Source: an uncultured Duodenibacillus sp. (GTDB lineage Bacteria > Pseudomonadota > Gammaproteobacteria > Burkholderiales > Burkholderiaceae_F). From it: a stretch of DNA of 34,357 nt. The notes beneath the pieces are model-generated. The model had not been told where the DNA came from. It ran no database searches and worked only from the letters and a program-made list of their open reading frames with translations. The translations under genes and the position numbers were made by a program. The DNA is taken from assembly GCA_944390145.1 (NCBI GenBank), contig CALXOY010000006.1:1-34357 (forward strand), read 5' to 3'. Positions 8,542 through 17,964 of this stretch are shown piece by piece. Every line of letters begins with the position of its first letter. Position 1 is the stretch's first letter.

Positions 8542-10374
8542 CTACTTTGCACAGGCTTCGGCCTTTTGCGTGAGCTCCTCCCAGCGCGCATAGGCGGTTT
8601 CTATTTCCGTCACCAGAGCCTGCGAGCGGCCGGTGACGGCCTGCTGCTCGGCCACCGGCAGCTTGAAAAAGTCCGCCGTACTCATTTTCTGCATCAACTC
8701 CTGCTGCTCGGCTTCAAGCGCTTCGATGGCAGCAGGCAGCGACTCCAGTTCCTTTGTTTCCTTCCAGCTCATACGCTCGGCGCGCTGACGGACGGGCTTT
8801 TTGGCTGCGGCCTTGGCTTCAGGCTCTTTGACGGGCGCCTCGGGCAGTACCGGCCTCTGGCACACCCAGTCCTCGTAGCCGCCCGCAAATTCCATCCAGC
8901 GGCCGTCAGGATGGCGATAGTCGACGGGGGCGAGCACCTGCGTGACGACGCTGTCCAGGAAGCGGCGGTCGTGGCTCACCAGAATCACGGTGCCGGGATA
9001 GTTTTCAAGCGTCTCTTCAAGAAGTTCGAGCGAGTCGATGTCCAAATCGTTTGTGGGTTCGTCGAGCACCAGCAGATTGGCCGGAAGCGCAAACAGGCGC
9101 GCCAGAAGCAGGCGGTTGCGTTCGCCTCCCGACAAATTGGCCACGGGAACCTCGGCGCGGTGCGGGGCAAAAAGAAAATCGCCGAGGTAGCTCATCACAT
9201 GTTTTTTCGTGCCTGCGACTTCAATCCATTCGCTGCCGGGGCTCACGGTCTCAGCCACGGTCTTTGTGTCGTCGAGCTGCTCGCGCAGTTGATCAAAATA
9301 GGCGATCTGCAGATTGGTGCCAAGGCGCACCGTGCCTGCGTCGGGCGCAAGCTTTCCAAGCAGCAGCTTGATCAACGTCGATTTACCGGCACCATTGGGA
9401 CCCACAAGCCCAAGCTTGTCGCCGCGCATCAGCCGGAAGTCGAGGTCTTTGACCACCGTTTTGTCGCCAAAGCGCTTGGTCAGGCCCGTGACTTCGGCCA
9501 CAAGCTTGCCGCTTTTCTGTCCGGAGTCAATTGCTATGCGCACGCTGCCGATTCTCTCGCGTCGGGCGGCGCGCTCGCGCCGCAGGGCTTCCAAACGCCT
9601 GACGCGTCCCTCGTTTCTGGTGCGGCGTGCTTCAATGCCCTTGCGGATCCACACCTCTTCCTGCGCCCAGAACTTGTCAAAGCGACGGTTTGCGATCGTT
9701 TCGGCGGCAAGTTCCTCGTTTTTGCGCACTTCATACGCCGCAAAGTTGCCCGGGTAGCTGCGCAGAATGCCGCGGTCAAGCTCGAGAATGCGAGTGCAGA
9801 CGGCGTCCAAAAACGCGCGGTCGTGCGTAATCACCATCAGCGACCGATTGCTGCGGTACTCCTGCGTAAGAATCGCTTCGAGCGTTTCGATGGTCTCGAC
9901 GTCCAAGTGGTTGGTGGGTTCGTCAAGCAGAAGCAACTCAGGCTGAAAGCTCAAGGCAAGCGCCAGCGCCGCCTTTTTCTTTTCGCCGCCCGAGGCCGAA
10001 AGTGGATTCTGACTGCTTGCGCAATTGAGCCGCTGCAGATATTCGTCCAAACGAGCCATTGCAGTCCACTTTTCCCGCTCATCGGCAATGGCATCGAAAT
10101 GTCCGCGGACAATGAGGCTCTCGCGCAGCGTGGGCGCTTCCGGCAGCGCCGGCTCCTGCTCGAGATAAACCGAACGCAGGCCGTCGGCGCGGGTGATGAG
10201 GCCGTCGTCCAAATTGTCGCGTCCAGCGATGACCGTTAAAAGAGAACTCTTTCCTGTGCCGTTGCGTCCGATCAAACCAACCCGCTCTCCGGCGTCAAGC
10301 TGCATCTGGGCGCGATCCAAAAGAGGCAGGTCGCCCCAGGCAAGCTCTGCGTTAACAATCGTGATAAAGGGCAT
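8542..10374 (-). CDS. uup: ABC-F family ATPase, Uup type
   Basis: A soluble protein with two fused ABC domains and no membrane part, as in ABC-F proteins that act on ribosomes. Domain 1: Walker A GRNGTGKSS (36-44), signature SASGGEKKK (126-134), Walker B LLLLDEPTNHLD (147-158). The linker (about 210-285) is charged and helical. Domain 2: Walker A GPNGAGKST (325-333), signature LSGGERNR (414-421), Walker B LVLDEPTNDLD (435-445). A proline- and lysine-rich spacer leads to a C-terminal coiled coil (about 535-605), which marks the Uup subgroup rather than EttA or YheS. The length of 610 residues is typical. It starts six bases after the stop of the LppC-like gene, suggesting coupled transcription. 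Confidence 0.92.
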   Translation of the reverse strand: MPFITIVNAELAWGDLPLLDRAQMQLDAGERVGLIGRNGTGKSSLLTVIAGRDNLDDGLITRADGLRSVYLEQEPALPEAPTLRESLIVRGHFDAIADEREKWTAMARLDEYLQRLNCASSQNPLSASGGEKKKAALALALSFQPELLLLDEPTNHLDVETIETLEAILTQEYRSNRSLMVITHDRAFLDAVCTRILELDRGILRSYPGNFAAYEVRKNEELAAETIANRRFDKFWAQEEVWIRKGIEARRTRNEGRVRRLEALRRERAARRERIGSVRIAIDSGQKSGKLVAEVTGLTKRFGDKTVVKDLDFRLMRGDKLGLVGPNGAGKSTLIKLLLGKLAPDAGTVRLGTNLQIAYFDQLREQLDDTKTVAETVSPGSEWIEVAGTKKHVMSYLGDFLFAPHRAEVPVANLSGGERNRLLLARLFALPANLLVLDEPTNDLDIDSLELLEETLENYPGTVILVSHDRRFLDSVVTQVLAPVDYRHPDGRWMEFAGGYEDWVCQRPVLPEAPVKEPEAKAAAKKPVRQRAERMSWKETKELESLPAAIEALEAEQQELMQKMSTADFFKLPVAEQQAVTGRSQALVTEIETAYARWEELTQKAEACAK

Positions 10375-10380
10375 GGCGGA

Positions 10381-12342
10381 CTACGGAGCGGCTGCGGGTT
10401 GGGCTGCGGGTTCAACAGCTGGGGAGGCTGCGGGAGCAGCTGGTTCGGGCTGAGCCTGCGGTTCCGAGACGGCGGACTCGGTCTGCAGGTCGTCTTCGGG
10501 GTTGTGCGGCGCCAGGGTGCCTGCCTCTTCAGCAGCTTTTTCGGCTTCACGCGTTAAGCGCTCAAGCGAGCGGCTTTGCGCACGCAGACGTTTGCTCTGA
10601 TGCAGAACTTCAAAGTCAACGAGATCCTCGGCTGACACGGGCTTCACCGAGCCGCCCAGAATCATGGCGGTCTGTCCGCGGCGATCCACCACCGGCGTGT
10701 AGTCAAGGTTGTAGGTGAGCGTTCCGAGCAGGCCGTTGATCTGCGCCGATCCCACGCCGTGGGCAACGCGCTCGGCTAATGCATAAGCGTCGGCTCCAAG
10801 CGCAAACATGCGCTTATCAAGGCTTGTTTCAGGAACTGGCACGTTGTAGGTTGCTTCAAATTGCTCGGCGTTGAAGTTCAGAATCATCGGCGCATCGACA
10901 AAGCCAACCTGCAGCAGGTCATAGGTCATGGCACGCGCTTCGGAGTCGGTCGCAGCGTCGCCCGGGTTGGTGAGAGACGTCGCCCAGACGCGGGTGCGGA
11001 TCGGCAGGCGCGAGCGCACCAGCGAGGCGTTTTTGGCGTCCATCGCAAGGAACGCCGCATAGTACGGGGGCTCGGACAATGCCACGCGGGCGCGCTTGGC
11101 GGCCTGCAGGCGGCGGATGCGGATTTGCTGCTGACGCCAGCCCACCGGATCCTTTTCCTGATCGATCAGCACTTCGTCGAATTCATCGGCGTTGAGCTTT
11201 TCCACGACAAGCTCAAAGAACTTGCGCAGGCGCGTGAAGTCCTTCAGATCCACCGTGAGGCGGTCCGGCGTAAAGCCCAGCCGGATGAGCTCCTGCTCAA
11301 AGGCTTCCGAAATGCGCTTTTCAAGCGGCGACTCATGGTCGATCAACAGCACCTTGGGCTTTTCGCCCGCCTCGGTTGCCGCAGGCAGCGCCGCCACGCC
11401 CAGTCGCGCCACATACTCGGCGTCGTGCTCCATGCTCATGCCCAGCAGAAGCATGCCGCGCGGAAAGAGCTTGGGCTCCTTGTTTACAAAGGGCAGCTCG
11501 ATTTCGTCGGCAAGCACCAGCCCCGGCACCTTGGTCTTGGAGGAGATGCGGCCGCCTGCGTTCTCGTCGCGCTTTTTCTGGCTTTCGATTTCCGCCTCCA
11601 CCGGACGCTCCTCAAGCGCCTCGAGTTCGGCGGCGTTCTTGCGGGCTGCGCGCAGCCGCCGCTCTTCCTCGACCTCCTCAGCGGTCATCGGCGTGAGGTT
11701 GTTTAATTCCACCTCGTTTAAGGTGACAAGCGGCAGCGGCAGATAGTTGAGCCGCGCAATTTCCTCGATCGCCTGACGGTCCAGCGGCCCCACGGCAACC
11801 TGTGCGCCGGCTGCGGCCGCAGCCTTGAGCTGCTCAACGGCCGAGCCGCTGCTGCCCGGGCGCACGACGAGGACTTGCGCCGGATGCTCTGATGCATAAT
11901 TGGCGGCAAGCATCCCCAGGAGCGCCGTCTGCGAGGGGGCTTCCAGGGGCGAGTCCGCCTTGGGCAGCAAAAACGCCATGCGCATGCTGTATTCGGCGGG
12001 CTCTCCGAGCGGCTTTTCCTGTGCTGCGGCGGGCGTCTGGCCGCCTTCAGAGGGCGTTTCTTCCGTGCCTTGCGGCTCGGCGGCGGCAGCTGCGGGGCCT
12101 GTCGCTTGCTCAGCCTTTTTTGCGTCGGCGGCCTCCGCTTCGGAGACGGTGCCGAGCGCCGCCTCAAGCTCCGCGTTGACCGCAGCGAGCGCCGCAGGGG
12201 CGGCGGCAGGGGCGGGGACGGCTGTGCCGCTGACAACAGCAGCGGGCGCGGCGGCCTCCTGCGCCGCGGCGCAATGGGCGGCAAGCAGGGAAAAAGCGCA
12301 AAAAAGACCGGCAACAGCAGGATTTTTCACGATGCAGTTCAC
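10381..12342 (-). CDS. Penicillin-binding protein activator, LpoA/LppC (YraM) family
   Basis: The protein has 653 residues, with a signal peptide (KNPAVAGLFCAFSLLAAHC), a long Ala/Pro/Glu-rich stretch (to about residue 115), a periplasmic-binding-protein-like body beginning near RMAFLLPKADSPL, and a second Ala/Pro/Glu-rich tail. Segments such as VAVGPLDRQAIEEIARL and LPLVTLNEVE fit the LppC fold, whose E. coli member LpoA activates PBP1A. The divergent rsmI next door is the same arrangement as yraM-yraL in E. coli, which supports the call. Unlike LpoA, no clear lipobox is visible (LAAHC has His at -1), so lipid anchoring is doubtful. GTG at 12342 overlaps the proposed rsmI start. An internal GTG at 12330 gives an equally good signal peptide and is a realistic alternative. 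Confidence 0.8.
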   Translation of the reverse strand: MNCIVKNPAVAGLFCAFSLLAAHCAAAQEAAAPAAVVSGTAVPAPAAAPAALAAVNAELEAALGTVSEAEAADAKKAEQATGPAAAAAEPQGTEETPSEGGQTPAAAQEKPLGEPAEYSMRMAFLLPKADSPLEAPSQTALLGMLAANYASEHPAQVLVVRPGSSGSAVEQLKAAAAAGAQVAVGPLDRQAIEEIARLNYLPLPLVTLNEVELNNLTPMTAEEVEEERRLRAARKNAAELEALEERPVEAEIESQKKRDENAGGRISSKTKVPGLVLADEIELPFVNKEPKLFPRGMLLLGMSMEHDAEYVARLGVAALPAATEAGEKPKVLLIDHESPLEKRISEAFEQELIRLGFTPDRLTVDLKDFTRLRKFFELVVEKLNADEFDEVLIDQEKDPVGWRQQQIRIRRLQAAKRARVALSEPPYYAAFLAMDAKNASLVRSRLPIRTRVWATSLTNPGDAATDSEARAMTYDLLQVGFVDAPMILNFNAEQFEATYNVPVPETSLDKRMFALGADAYALAERVAHGVGSAQINGLLGTLTYNLDYTPVVDRRGQTAMILGGSVKPVSAEDLVDFEVLHQSKRLRAQSRSLERLTREAEKAAEEAGTLAPHNPEDDLQTESAVSEPQAQPEPAAPAASPAVEPAAQPAAAP

Positions 12343-13270
12343 TTCAAAAACAGATGAAACGGGTCAGAGCGGGCGAAAGCCGTGGTTTGCGGCCGATCCG
12401 CTGATGCAGAGCGCGCAGATGGCGCAGCAGGCCTTTGAGAAGGCAACACTCTATATTGTAGGGCTTCCAATTGGCAATACGGCCGACATCACGCTGCGCG
12501 CGCTTTGGACTCTGGGCTTCTGCGACCGGGTGGCCTGCGAGGATACGCGGCAGACGCGAAAGCTTCTGAACCGCTACGGCATCGAAGTGCCCACCATCAG
12601 CGTGCATGAGCACAACGAACGGTCGGCTGCGGAAAAGTTGATCGAATACCTTCGTCAGGGCGAGCGCATTGCGCTCGTGACCGACGCCGGAACGCCCGCG
12701 GTGAGCGACCCGGGCGCGCGCGCCGTGCAAAGCGTGCGCGAGGCGGGCTTTCGCGTGGTGCCGGTGCCGGGGGCAAGCGCCGTGGTGACGGCGTTGTCGG
12801 CTTCGGGCCTGGACTCCTACCGCTTCACCTTTGTGGGCTTTGTGCCGCCCAACGCCAAGGCGCGCCGCACGGAACTCGAAAAGCTGGCCGAAAAAGAGGA
12901 GGCCTTTGTGCTCTACGAGGCGCCGCACCGCATCCGGGAGCTGCTCACGGACCTTTCCGAAGTGCTGGCGGCGGACCGCCGCGTGGTGGTCGCCCGCGAG
13001 CTCACCAAGCGCTTTGAGACGTTTGACGCGATGACGGCGGGCAGCCTGAAGGCCTGGGCGCAGCAGCACGAGCCGCAGGGTGAATACGTGGTGATGGTGG
13101 ACATGCAGCCCGCCAGGGACGTGGGCCTCACTGCTGCCGACTTCAAGTGGCTGCATGCGGTGGCTAGGGAGCTGCCCAAGAGCCGGGCGGCCGCGCTTGC
13201 CGCGCGCGTGACCGGCATGAAGCGCGACGCGGTCTACCAGTTGATCAGCAGCTGGGACGAAGACGACTAG
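12332..13270 (+). CDS. rsmI: 16S rRNA (cytidine(1402)-2'-O)-methyltransferase
   Basis: RsmI uses S-adenosylmethionine to methylate the ribose of C1402 in 16S rRNA. The tetrapyrrole methylase fold is clear: TLYIVGLPIGNTADITLRAL, ACEDTRQTRKLL, LVTDAGTPAVSDPGARAV, VPVPGASAVVTALSAS and FVGFVPPNAKARR, followed by a C-terminal helical part. The start is uncertain. ATG at 12332 has AGGA about nine bases upstream but overlaps the 5' end of the divergent lppC and gives a 40-residue extension. In-frame ATG at 12404 or 12419 would give a more usual N-terminus. A much longer upstream frame is only a shadow of lppC. Confidence 0.93.
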   Translation: MQFTSKTDETGQSGRKPWFAADPLMQSAQMAQQAFEKATLYIVGLPIGNTADITLRALWTLGFCDRVACEDTRQTRKLLNRYGIEVPTISVHEHNERSAAEKLIEYLRQGERIALVTDAGTPAVSDPGARAVQSVREAGFRVVPVPGASAVVTALSASGLDSYRFTFVGFVPPNAKARRTELEKLAEKEEAFVLYEAPHRIRELLTDLSEVLAADRRVVVARELTKRFETFDAMTAGSLKAWAQQHEPQGEYVVMVDMQPARDVGLTAADFKWLHAVARELPKSRAAALAARVTGMKRDAVYQLISSWDEDD

Positions 13271-13277
13271 CCGCAGG

Positions 13278-13310
13278 TAAAAAGAAAGCCGGGCGCAGCG
13301 GGCGTCCGGC
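13278..13310 (-). terminator. Intrinsic terminator of the argS-SPOR-dsbA-SDR group
   Basis: GCCGGGCGC (13288-13296) and GCGTCCGGC (13302-13310) form a 9-bp stem with one G-T pair and a 5-base loop. On the minus strand a T-rich run (complement of 13278-13287) follows. It lies between the convergent ends of rsmI and the SDR gene and could also slow plus-strand transcription. Confidence 0.65.
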
Positions 13311-13318
13311 GGAAAGCA

Positions 13319-14089
13319 TCAGAGGCCGAGCTCCTTGGCGCGGGGCTTTTCGCCGCGGCCGCTTAACGCCCAGTCGAAGACGGCGTCGGGCAGGATCTTC
13401 AAAAGCCTTGCCACCCAGGCCATCTGCCAGGGGATGACGCGGTAGGAGTCTTTGGCGAGAATCGCCTTGACGGCGCGTTCGGCAAACGCTTCGGGCTCGA
13501 GGATGAAGGGCATCTTGTAGGGGTTTTGGGCGGTAAGCGGCGTGCGCACGAAGCCCGGGCAGATGGTGGTGACGCGGATGCCGTACTTTCGCACGTCGTT
13601 GCGCAGGCTCTCGAGATAGTTGATCGCAGCGGCCTTGCTCGAGCAGTAGGCTTCGCTGCCCGGAAGACCGCGGATGCCGCCCACCGACGCAATGCCTGCA
13701 AACTGTCCGCCGCCGCGTTTGCTCATCGGTTCGATGAAGGGGTGGAAGGTGGCAGCCATCGCAAAGACGTTCGTGCGGTAGACCTTTTCCATCACGTCGA
13801 GGTCTTCCTCGTACTCGGTCTTTACGCCCACCGAGATGCCGGCGTTGGCCAGCACAATGTCCACGGGAGCCCTGCCGTCGAAGTCGCGCGCGGCGGCAAA
13901 AAGCGCGGCGCGGTCGGTGACGTCAAGCGCATAGGTCGTGTGATTTTCCGGATGCAGCATGAGGCGCATGACGCCGTCGAGCTTTTCCTGGCTGCGCCCG
14001 ACAAGCGCCACCTGCGCGCCGAGCGTGTCGAACTTTCTGGCCATGGCGGCGCCGATGCCGCTTGAGGCTCCCGTGATGAAGACGCGCAT
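13319..14089 (-). CDS. Short-chain dehydrogenase/reductase (SDR)
   Basis: A 256-residue classical SDR. Visible features are TGASSGIG (NAD(P)-binding loop, residues 6-13), DVTD at 56-59, NAGIS near 82-86, Ser135 and the Y148-x3-K152 catalytic pair in YCSSK, then ICPGFVRTPLT. The substrate cannot be read from the sequence. The ATG at 14089 lies directly after the dsbA stop codon, so the two are almost certainly translated from one mRNA. In betaproteobacteria a similar SDR often sits downstream of argS, a SPOR protein and dsbA, which supports this as a conserved unit and not a chance neighbour. Confidence 0.9.
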   Translation of the reverse strand: MRVFITGASSGIGAAMARKFDTLGAQVALVGRSQEKLDGVMRLMLHPENHTTYALDVTDRAALFAAARDFDGRAPVDIVLANAGISVGVKTEYEEDLDVMEKVYRTNVFAMAATFHPFIEPMSKRGGGQFAGIASVGGIRGLPGSEAYCSSKAAAINYLESLRNDVRKYGIRVTTICPGFVRTPLTAQNPYKMPFILEPEAFAERAVKAILAKDSYRVIPWQMAWVARLLKILPDAVFDWALSGRGEKPRAKELGL

Positions 14090-14749
14090 TTACTTTCCTT
14101 CGCGGATCTTGTCGGCAAGCCACAGCGCCGTGTCAATCGTGCCCTGGCGGGTGCCCACAAGGTGCGGAGCGGTGAGGTAGCGGCCGCCCACGCCCACGCT
14201 CGGGGTGGAGTCGACGCCGTAGTTCTTCCACATGCGGTTGCTCTGGCGCGTCTTGCTCACCACCGAGAAGCTGTGCAGCAGCTGCGTGAACTTGTCCTTG
14301 TCAAGGCCCCGGTCGACGCCCCAGGCGACGATGTCCTTTTCGATGTCCGCAACGGTGCTCCAGTTGTGCTCGGTGCGGATCACCCAGTTCCAGAAGTCCA
14401 TGTGCAGGTCGCCCAAGCGGTCCAGCGCGACAAAGGCGAAGTAGACGTTCGAGAAGATGTTGAGGTCGTCGTTCCAGGAGACGGGGTTGTGCACGAGCTT
14501 GATGTGCTTGTTGTCCTTGATCGACTCCTCAAACTTGTGCATCACGGGCGCAAAGGTGAGGCAGTGCGGGCAGGTGTAGGCAAAGAAGTCGTGAATGACC
14601 ACGGGCTCCTTCGGAAACTCCAGCGGAGGACGCACTTCAATGTAGTCCTTGCCGAGAACGGGCGTGGGCGCTGCGGCAAGAAGCGAACCCGAAAAGCCCG
14701 TGGCACTGACGGCAGCGGCGGAAGCAATCAGAAATCGGCGGGAAATCAT
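14090..14749 (-). CDS. dsbA: Thiol:disulfide interchange protein DsbA
   Basis: A periplasmic oxidase that introduces disulfide bonds. The signal region MISRRFLIASAAAVSATGF is hydrophobic with a pair of arginines. The active site is FAYTCPHC, with C60 and C63 in the classic CPHC form, and a cis-proline loop is seen in DSTPSVGVGG. The length of 219 residues fits the DsbA family. I chose ATG at 14749, with AGAGAGGA upstream, over a TTG at 14773. The gene lies between the SPOR protein and the SDR in a tight operon. It may assist folding of cysteine-rich exported proteins, including hemoproteins encoded further right, but it has no direct link to that cluster. Confidence 0.92.
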   Translation of the reverse strand: MISRRFLIASAAAVSATGFSGSLLAAAPTPVLGKDYIEVRPPLEFPKEPVVIHDFFAYTCPHCLTFAPVMHKFEESIKDNKHIKLVHNPVSWNDDLNIFSNVYFAFVALDRLGDLHMDFWNWVIRTEHNWSTVADIEKDIVAWGVDRGLDKDKFTQLLHSFSVVSKTRQSNRMWKNYGVDSTPSVGVGGRYLTAPHLVGTRQGTIDTALWLADKIREGK

Positions 14750-14785
14750 GGTTGTTGGTCCTCTCTTTTTCAAGCTTGTTGTCGG

Positions 14786-15301
14786 TTAGTTGGGTTGATG
14801 CAGCACGGTGCCCTGAATGCCGTTGTCGGCGAGCGTCTGACGGATCTCCTCGGCTGCCGTTTCGCTGTCAAAGGGTCCGAGGCGCACGCGGTACTGGCGC
14901 TTGCCGTTGGCGTTGCGGTACTCGATCTGCGCGTCGTTGCCGGTGAAGGCGATGCGCCCGCGCATCTTTTCGGCTTCGTCGAGCTCCGGATAGGTGCCCG
15001 CGGCCACCCAGTAGCGGTCGGTGGCGACGACTTCGGCGTTGTCGCCCGAAGCGGTGACGGCCGCCACCTTGCCTTCGGTCTGCTCGCTGCCCTGTCCGGT
15101 GGCGTAGAGCTTGCTGTTGGGATCAATCGTCTTGCCGTCCAGGAGGCTTTCATCGACCGAGGAGGCCACATCCTGCACCTTGCTCACAAAGGGAATCGGT
15201 GCATTGGTGATGAAAATGAACGCAGCGGCCGTGATGATGAGCGCCACGACGACGCCCATCGTAAACGACCAGAAAAGCGCGGCACCGGAATATTTGCGCA
15301 T
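14786..15301 (-). CDS. SPOR-domain membrane protein (FtsN-like)
   Basis: A 171-residue inner membrane protein with a short cytosolic N-terminus (MRKYSG), one membrane segment at about residues 9-34, a periplasmic linker and a C-terminal SPOR domain. The SPOR domain starts near RYWVAAGTYPELDEAEKMRGRI and continues with YRVRLGPFDSETAAEEI. SPOR domains bind denuded septal peptidoglycan, so a role in cell division or cell wall upkeep is likely. ATG at 15301 was preferred to a TTG three codons upstream. The gene starts 23 bases after the argS stop and ends 36 bases before dsbA, the standard betaproteobacterial order. Confidence 0.88.
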   Translation of the reverse strand: MRKYSGAALFWSFTMGVVVALIITAAAFIFITNAPIPFVSKVQDVASSVDESLLDGKTIDPNSKLYATGQGSEQTEGKVAAVTASGDNAEVVATDRYWVAAGTYPELDEAEKMRGRIAFTGNDAQIEYRNANGKRQYRVRLGPFDSETAAEEIRQTLADNGIQGTVLHQPN

Positions 15302-15324
15302 GACAGTCAAGTCCGTTTTCAGTG

Positions 15325-17055
15325 TTACATGTGTTCGGGAGCGCTCACGCCGAGCACTTCAAGGCCATTGGCAAGCACGCGCCGTGCGGCCAGACACAGC
15401 GCCAGACGCGCGTTGCGTTCGGCCTCATCCTCCACGAGCACGCGCTCGGCGTTGTAGAAGGCGTGAAAGTCCGCGGCAAGCTCCTTGAGGTACACGCAGA
15501 TCAGGTGCGGGGCGAGGTCGCGGGCGGCGACGGCAAGCGTTTCGCCGTAGCCCGCAAACTTGGCGGCAAGTGCGGTCGCCGCGGGGCAGGTGAGGCTTGA
15601 AAGGTCAAGCGCGGCGGCCTCCTTTCCCTCTGGCACGGCAAAGCCCTTTTCACGGGCCTGGCGCAGCACCGAGCAGATGCGGGCGTGCGCGTACTGCAGG
15701 TAGTAGACCGGGTTTTCGTCGGACTTCGAGCAGGCCAGATCCACGTCAAAGACGAATTCGGCGTCGGACTTGCGCGAGACAAGGAAAAAGCGCGCGGCGT
15801 CGCGTCCGACCCAGTCGACCAGGTCGCGCAGGGTGACATAGGTGCCCGCGCGCTTGCTCATCTTCACCTCTTCGCCGTTTTTGACCACCATCAGCATCTT
15901 GTGCAGGAGGTATTCCGGGAAGGTCTTGGGGATCGTGAGGCCGAGCGTCTTTGCCGCCGCCTGCAGGCCGATGCGCACGCGCGCCACCGTGCCGTGATGG
16001 TCCGACCCCTGGATGTTGATCGCGCGGTCAAAGCCGCGTTCAAACTTGGCGAGGTGATAGGCCACGTCCGGCACGAAGTAGGTGTAGTAGCCGTCCTTCT
16101 TGCGCATCACGCGGTCCTTGTCGTCCTTGAATTCCTTGAAGTCCGGATCGGTGGTGCGCAGCCACAGCGCGCCGTCGGCTTCATAGGTGTAGCCGGCTTC
16201 CCGGATCGCGTCGACTGCCTTTTGCACGCGGCCGTCGGTGTAAAGCGAGCTTTCCAGATAGAAGTTGTCAAAGGCCACGCCCAGCTGCTTGAGGTCGGCG
16301 TCCTGCTCGTTTCTGAGGTACGCCACCGCATAGCGGCGGATCGCGTCAAGGTCCTCGATGTCGCCCGTGCTTTCAATCACTTCGCCCGTGGTGGTCGTGA
16401 CGGGAACCTTCTCGCAGTAGTCGTGGGCAATCTCAAGGATGTAGTCGCCGCGGTAGCCGTTTTCCGGGAAGTCGTCGGCCGTCTGCAGGCCGAGCCGCTC
16501 CCTGGCGCGGGCCTGCACGGAAATGGCGAGGTTGTGAATCTGAACGCCCGCGTCGTTGTAGTAGAACTCGCGCATCACGCGATAGCCCTGCGTGGCCATA
16601 ATGCGTGAGAGCACGTCGCCCAGGGCGCCCTGACGGGCGTGTCCGAGATGCAGGGGCCCGGTGGGGTTGGCGGAGACATATTCCAGAAGCACGCTTTTGC
16701 CTTCAAAGGCCTTGCTCTTGCCGTAATCCGGGCCCGCCAGCAGCACGTCGCGCACCGGACGCACCTTGGCTTCCTGCGAGAAGCGGAAATTGATGAAGCC
16801 CGGGCCCGCAATCTCCACGTCCGAGAGGATGTCGCCGAAGGCGGGATCCTTTTTCATGGCCTCAACCAGAAGCGCTGCAAGCTCGCGCGGATTGCGGCGG
16901 GCCTGCTTGGCGCACTGCAGCGCAATCGTGGTGGCGAGGTCGCCGTGACCGGCTTGCTTGGGACGCTCGAGCCGGATGGCGGTCTCTTCGAGGCCGCAGG
17001 CGGCAAGCGCACGGGAAAGCAGTTCAGTGAGAGCCTGTTTCTGATCTTGGATCAT
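15325..17055 (-). CDS. argS: Arginyl-tRNA synthetase
   Basis: A class I aminoacyl-tRNA synthetase that charges tRNA-Arg. From ATG at 17055 it has 576 residues. The N-terminal Add-1 domain recognises the tRNA D-loop. The HIGH motif appears as [13 protein letters not shown] (HLGH at 136-139) and the KMSKS motif as [15 protein letters not shown] (KMSKR at 398-402). The C-terminal DALR anticodon domain starts near [16 protein letters not shown] and ends at VSAPEHM. An in-frame upstream start at 17121 would add about 22 atypical residues and is rejected. The gene is first in the group argS-SPOR-dsbA-SDR and lies 112 bases after the folE2 stop. Confidence 0.97.
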   Translation of the reverse strand: MIQDQKQALTELLSRALAACGLEETAIRLERPKQAGHGDLATTIALQCAKQARRNPRELAALLVEAMKKDPAFGDILSDVEIAGPGFINFRFSQEAKVRPVRDVLLAGPDYGKSKAFEGKSVLLEYVSANPTGPLHLGHARQGALGDVLSRIMATQGYRVMREFYYNDAGVQIHNLAISVQARARERLGLQTADDFPENGYRGDYILEIAHDYCEKVPVTTTTGEVIESTGDIEDLDAIRRYAVAYLRNEQDADLKQLGVAFDNFYLESSLYTDGRVQKAVDAIREAGYTYEADGALWLRTTDPDFKEFKDDKDRVMRKKDGYYTYFVPDVAYHLAKFERGFDRAINIQGSDHHGTVARVRIGLQAAAKTLGLTIPKTFPEYLLHKMLMVVKNGEEVKMSKRAGTYVTLRDLVDWVGRDAARFFLVSRKSDAEFVFDVDLACSKSDENPVYYLQYAHARICSVLRQAREKGFAVPEGKEAAALDLSSLTCPAATALAAKFAGYGETLAVAARDLAPHLICVYLKELAADFHAFYNAERVLVEDEAERNARLALCLAARRVLANGLEVLGVSAPEHM

Positions 17056-17166
17056 TGCTTTTTTTCTTGTTGGAAGGAGGCGGCGCAAAGGCTCTAAAAA
17101 AGCACTTTGCAGACACGACAACAGGCGGCCGCAGGACCGCCCGTTTGTCTCGGAGGTTTTCAGATT

Positions 17167-17964
17167 TTACGCGTTTCGCTTGTCGCGAGAAATTTGGGCG
17201 TAGGCCGAATGGTTATGAATTGATTCAAAATTTTCCGCCTGCGCCTGGTACCAGACGACGCGCTCGTCGGCGTTGAGCTGCTTGCAGACGTCGCGGATGA
17301 TGTCTTCGACAAACTTCGGATGGTCGTAGGCAAATTCCGTCACGTATTTTTCGTCGTTGCGCTTCAAGCGGCTCCAGAGTTCGCAGGAGGCCGACGTTTC
17401 GGCAAAGCGGATCTGCTCTTCGAGCGTCATGGCGCCGTTCAATTCCACCGCCACGGTGATGTGCGAGCGCTGGTTGTGGGCGCCGTAGTCGCTGATTTCG
17501 CGGCTGCACGGGCAAAGGCTCGTCACGGGGACGGTGACTTCCTGGATGATGCGCATGGCGCCCTTGCGGCGTTCGGCAATAAAGCGCACGTCGTAGTTCA
17601 TCAAGCTCTTTAATTTGGAAACCGGACTTGCCTTGGTGACGAAGAAGGGGCAGGTGACTTCAATGCGGCCTTCGCTTGCTTCGAGCAGCTCGAGCATCTT
17701 TTCGAGCATCGAGCGCATCATGTCGGCCGAAAGCGGCTCGCGGCTGTCTGCGATGAGCGAAACAAAGCGCGACATGTGCGTTCCGCGCTTGTCGGCGGGC
17801 AGCCCCACGCACATGCAGACCTTGGCGACGGTCGGCTGCGGCCCCTTGACGCTTTGAACCAGCAGGGGAACGGTGAGTCCGCGGATGCCGACAAGGTCGA
17901 TCGGAATGTTGCGCCCGTCAATGAGATTTTGTACGTCGGGCAGGGCAGAGCTTGCTTGATCCAT
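17167..17964 (-). CDS. folE2: GTP cyclohydrolase IB (FolE2)
   Basis: FolE2 converts GTP to 7,8-dihydroneopterin triphosphate, the first step of folate (and queuosine) synthesis. It differs from the zinc enzyme FolE and can use other metals. The 265-residue protein shows ADKRGTHMSRFV near residues 57-68, the metal and active-site cysteine segment VTSLCPCSREIS (C151), GAHNQRSHITV with H163 and H168, and FESIHNHSAYAQ near the end. The length is typical. Often folE2 is a zinc-starvation backup under Zur control, but I saw no convincing Zur box upstream. It may instead be the only GTP cyclohydrolase here, which the window cannot decide. Confidence 0.93.
   Translation of the reverse strand: MDQASSALPDVQNLIDGRNIPIDLVGIRGLTVPLLVQSVKGPQPTVAKVCMCVGLPADKRGTHMSRFVSLIADSREPLSADMMRSMLEKMLELLEASEGRIEVTCPFFVTKASPVSKLKSLMNYDVRFIAERRKGAMRIIQEVTVPVTSLCPCSREISDYGAHNQRSHITVAVELNGAMTLEEQIRFAETSASCELWSRLKRNDEKYVTEFAYDHPKFVEDIIRDVCKQLNADERVVWYQAQAENFESIHNHSAYAQISRDKRNA

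Noticed and set aside
7879-10239. Long plus-strand open frame opposite cls and uup
   Set aside because: It runs across two well-defined genes on the other strand and has a low-plausibility composition. It is a shadow caused by GC-rich codon structure.
11900-12331. Extended N-terminus for rsmI
   Set aside because: This part is the antisense of the lppC coding region and is Ala/Ser-rich. RsmI proteins begin shortly before the LYIV segment.
17122-17166. Terminator between folE2 and argS
   Set aside because: A GC-rich dyad is visible, but no T-run follows it directly on the minus strand.
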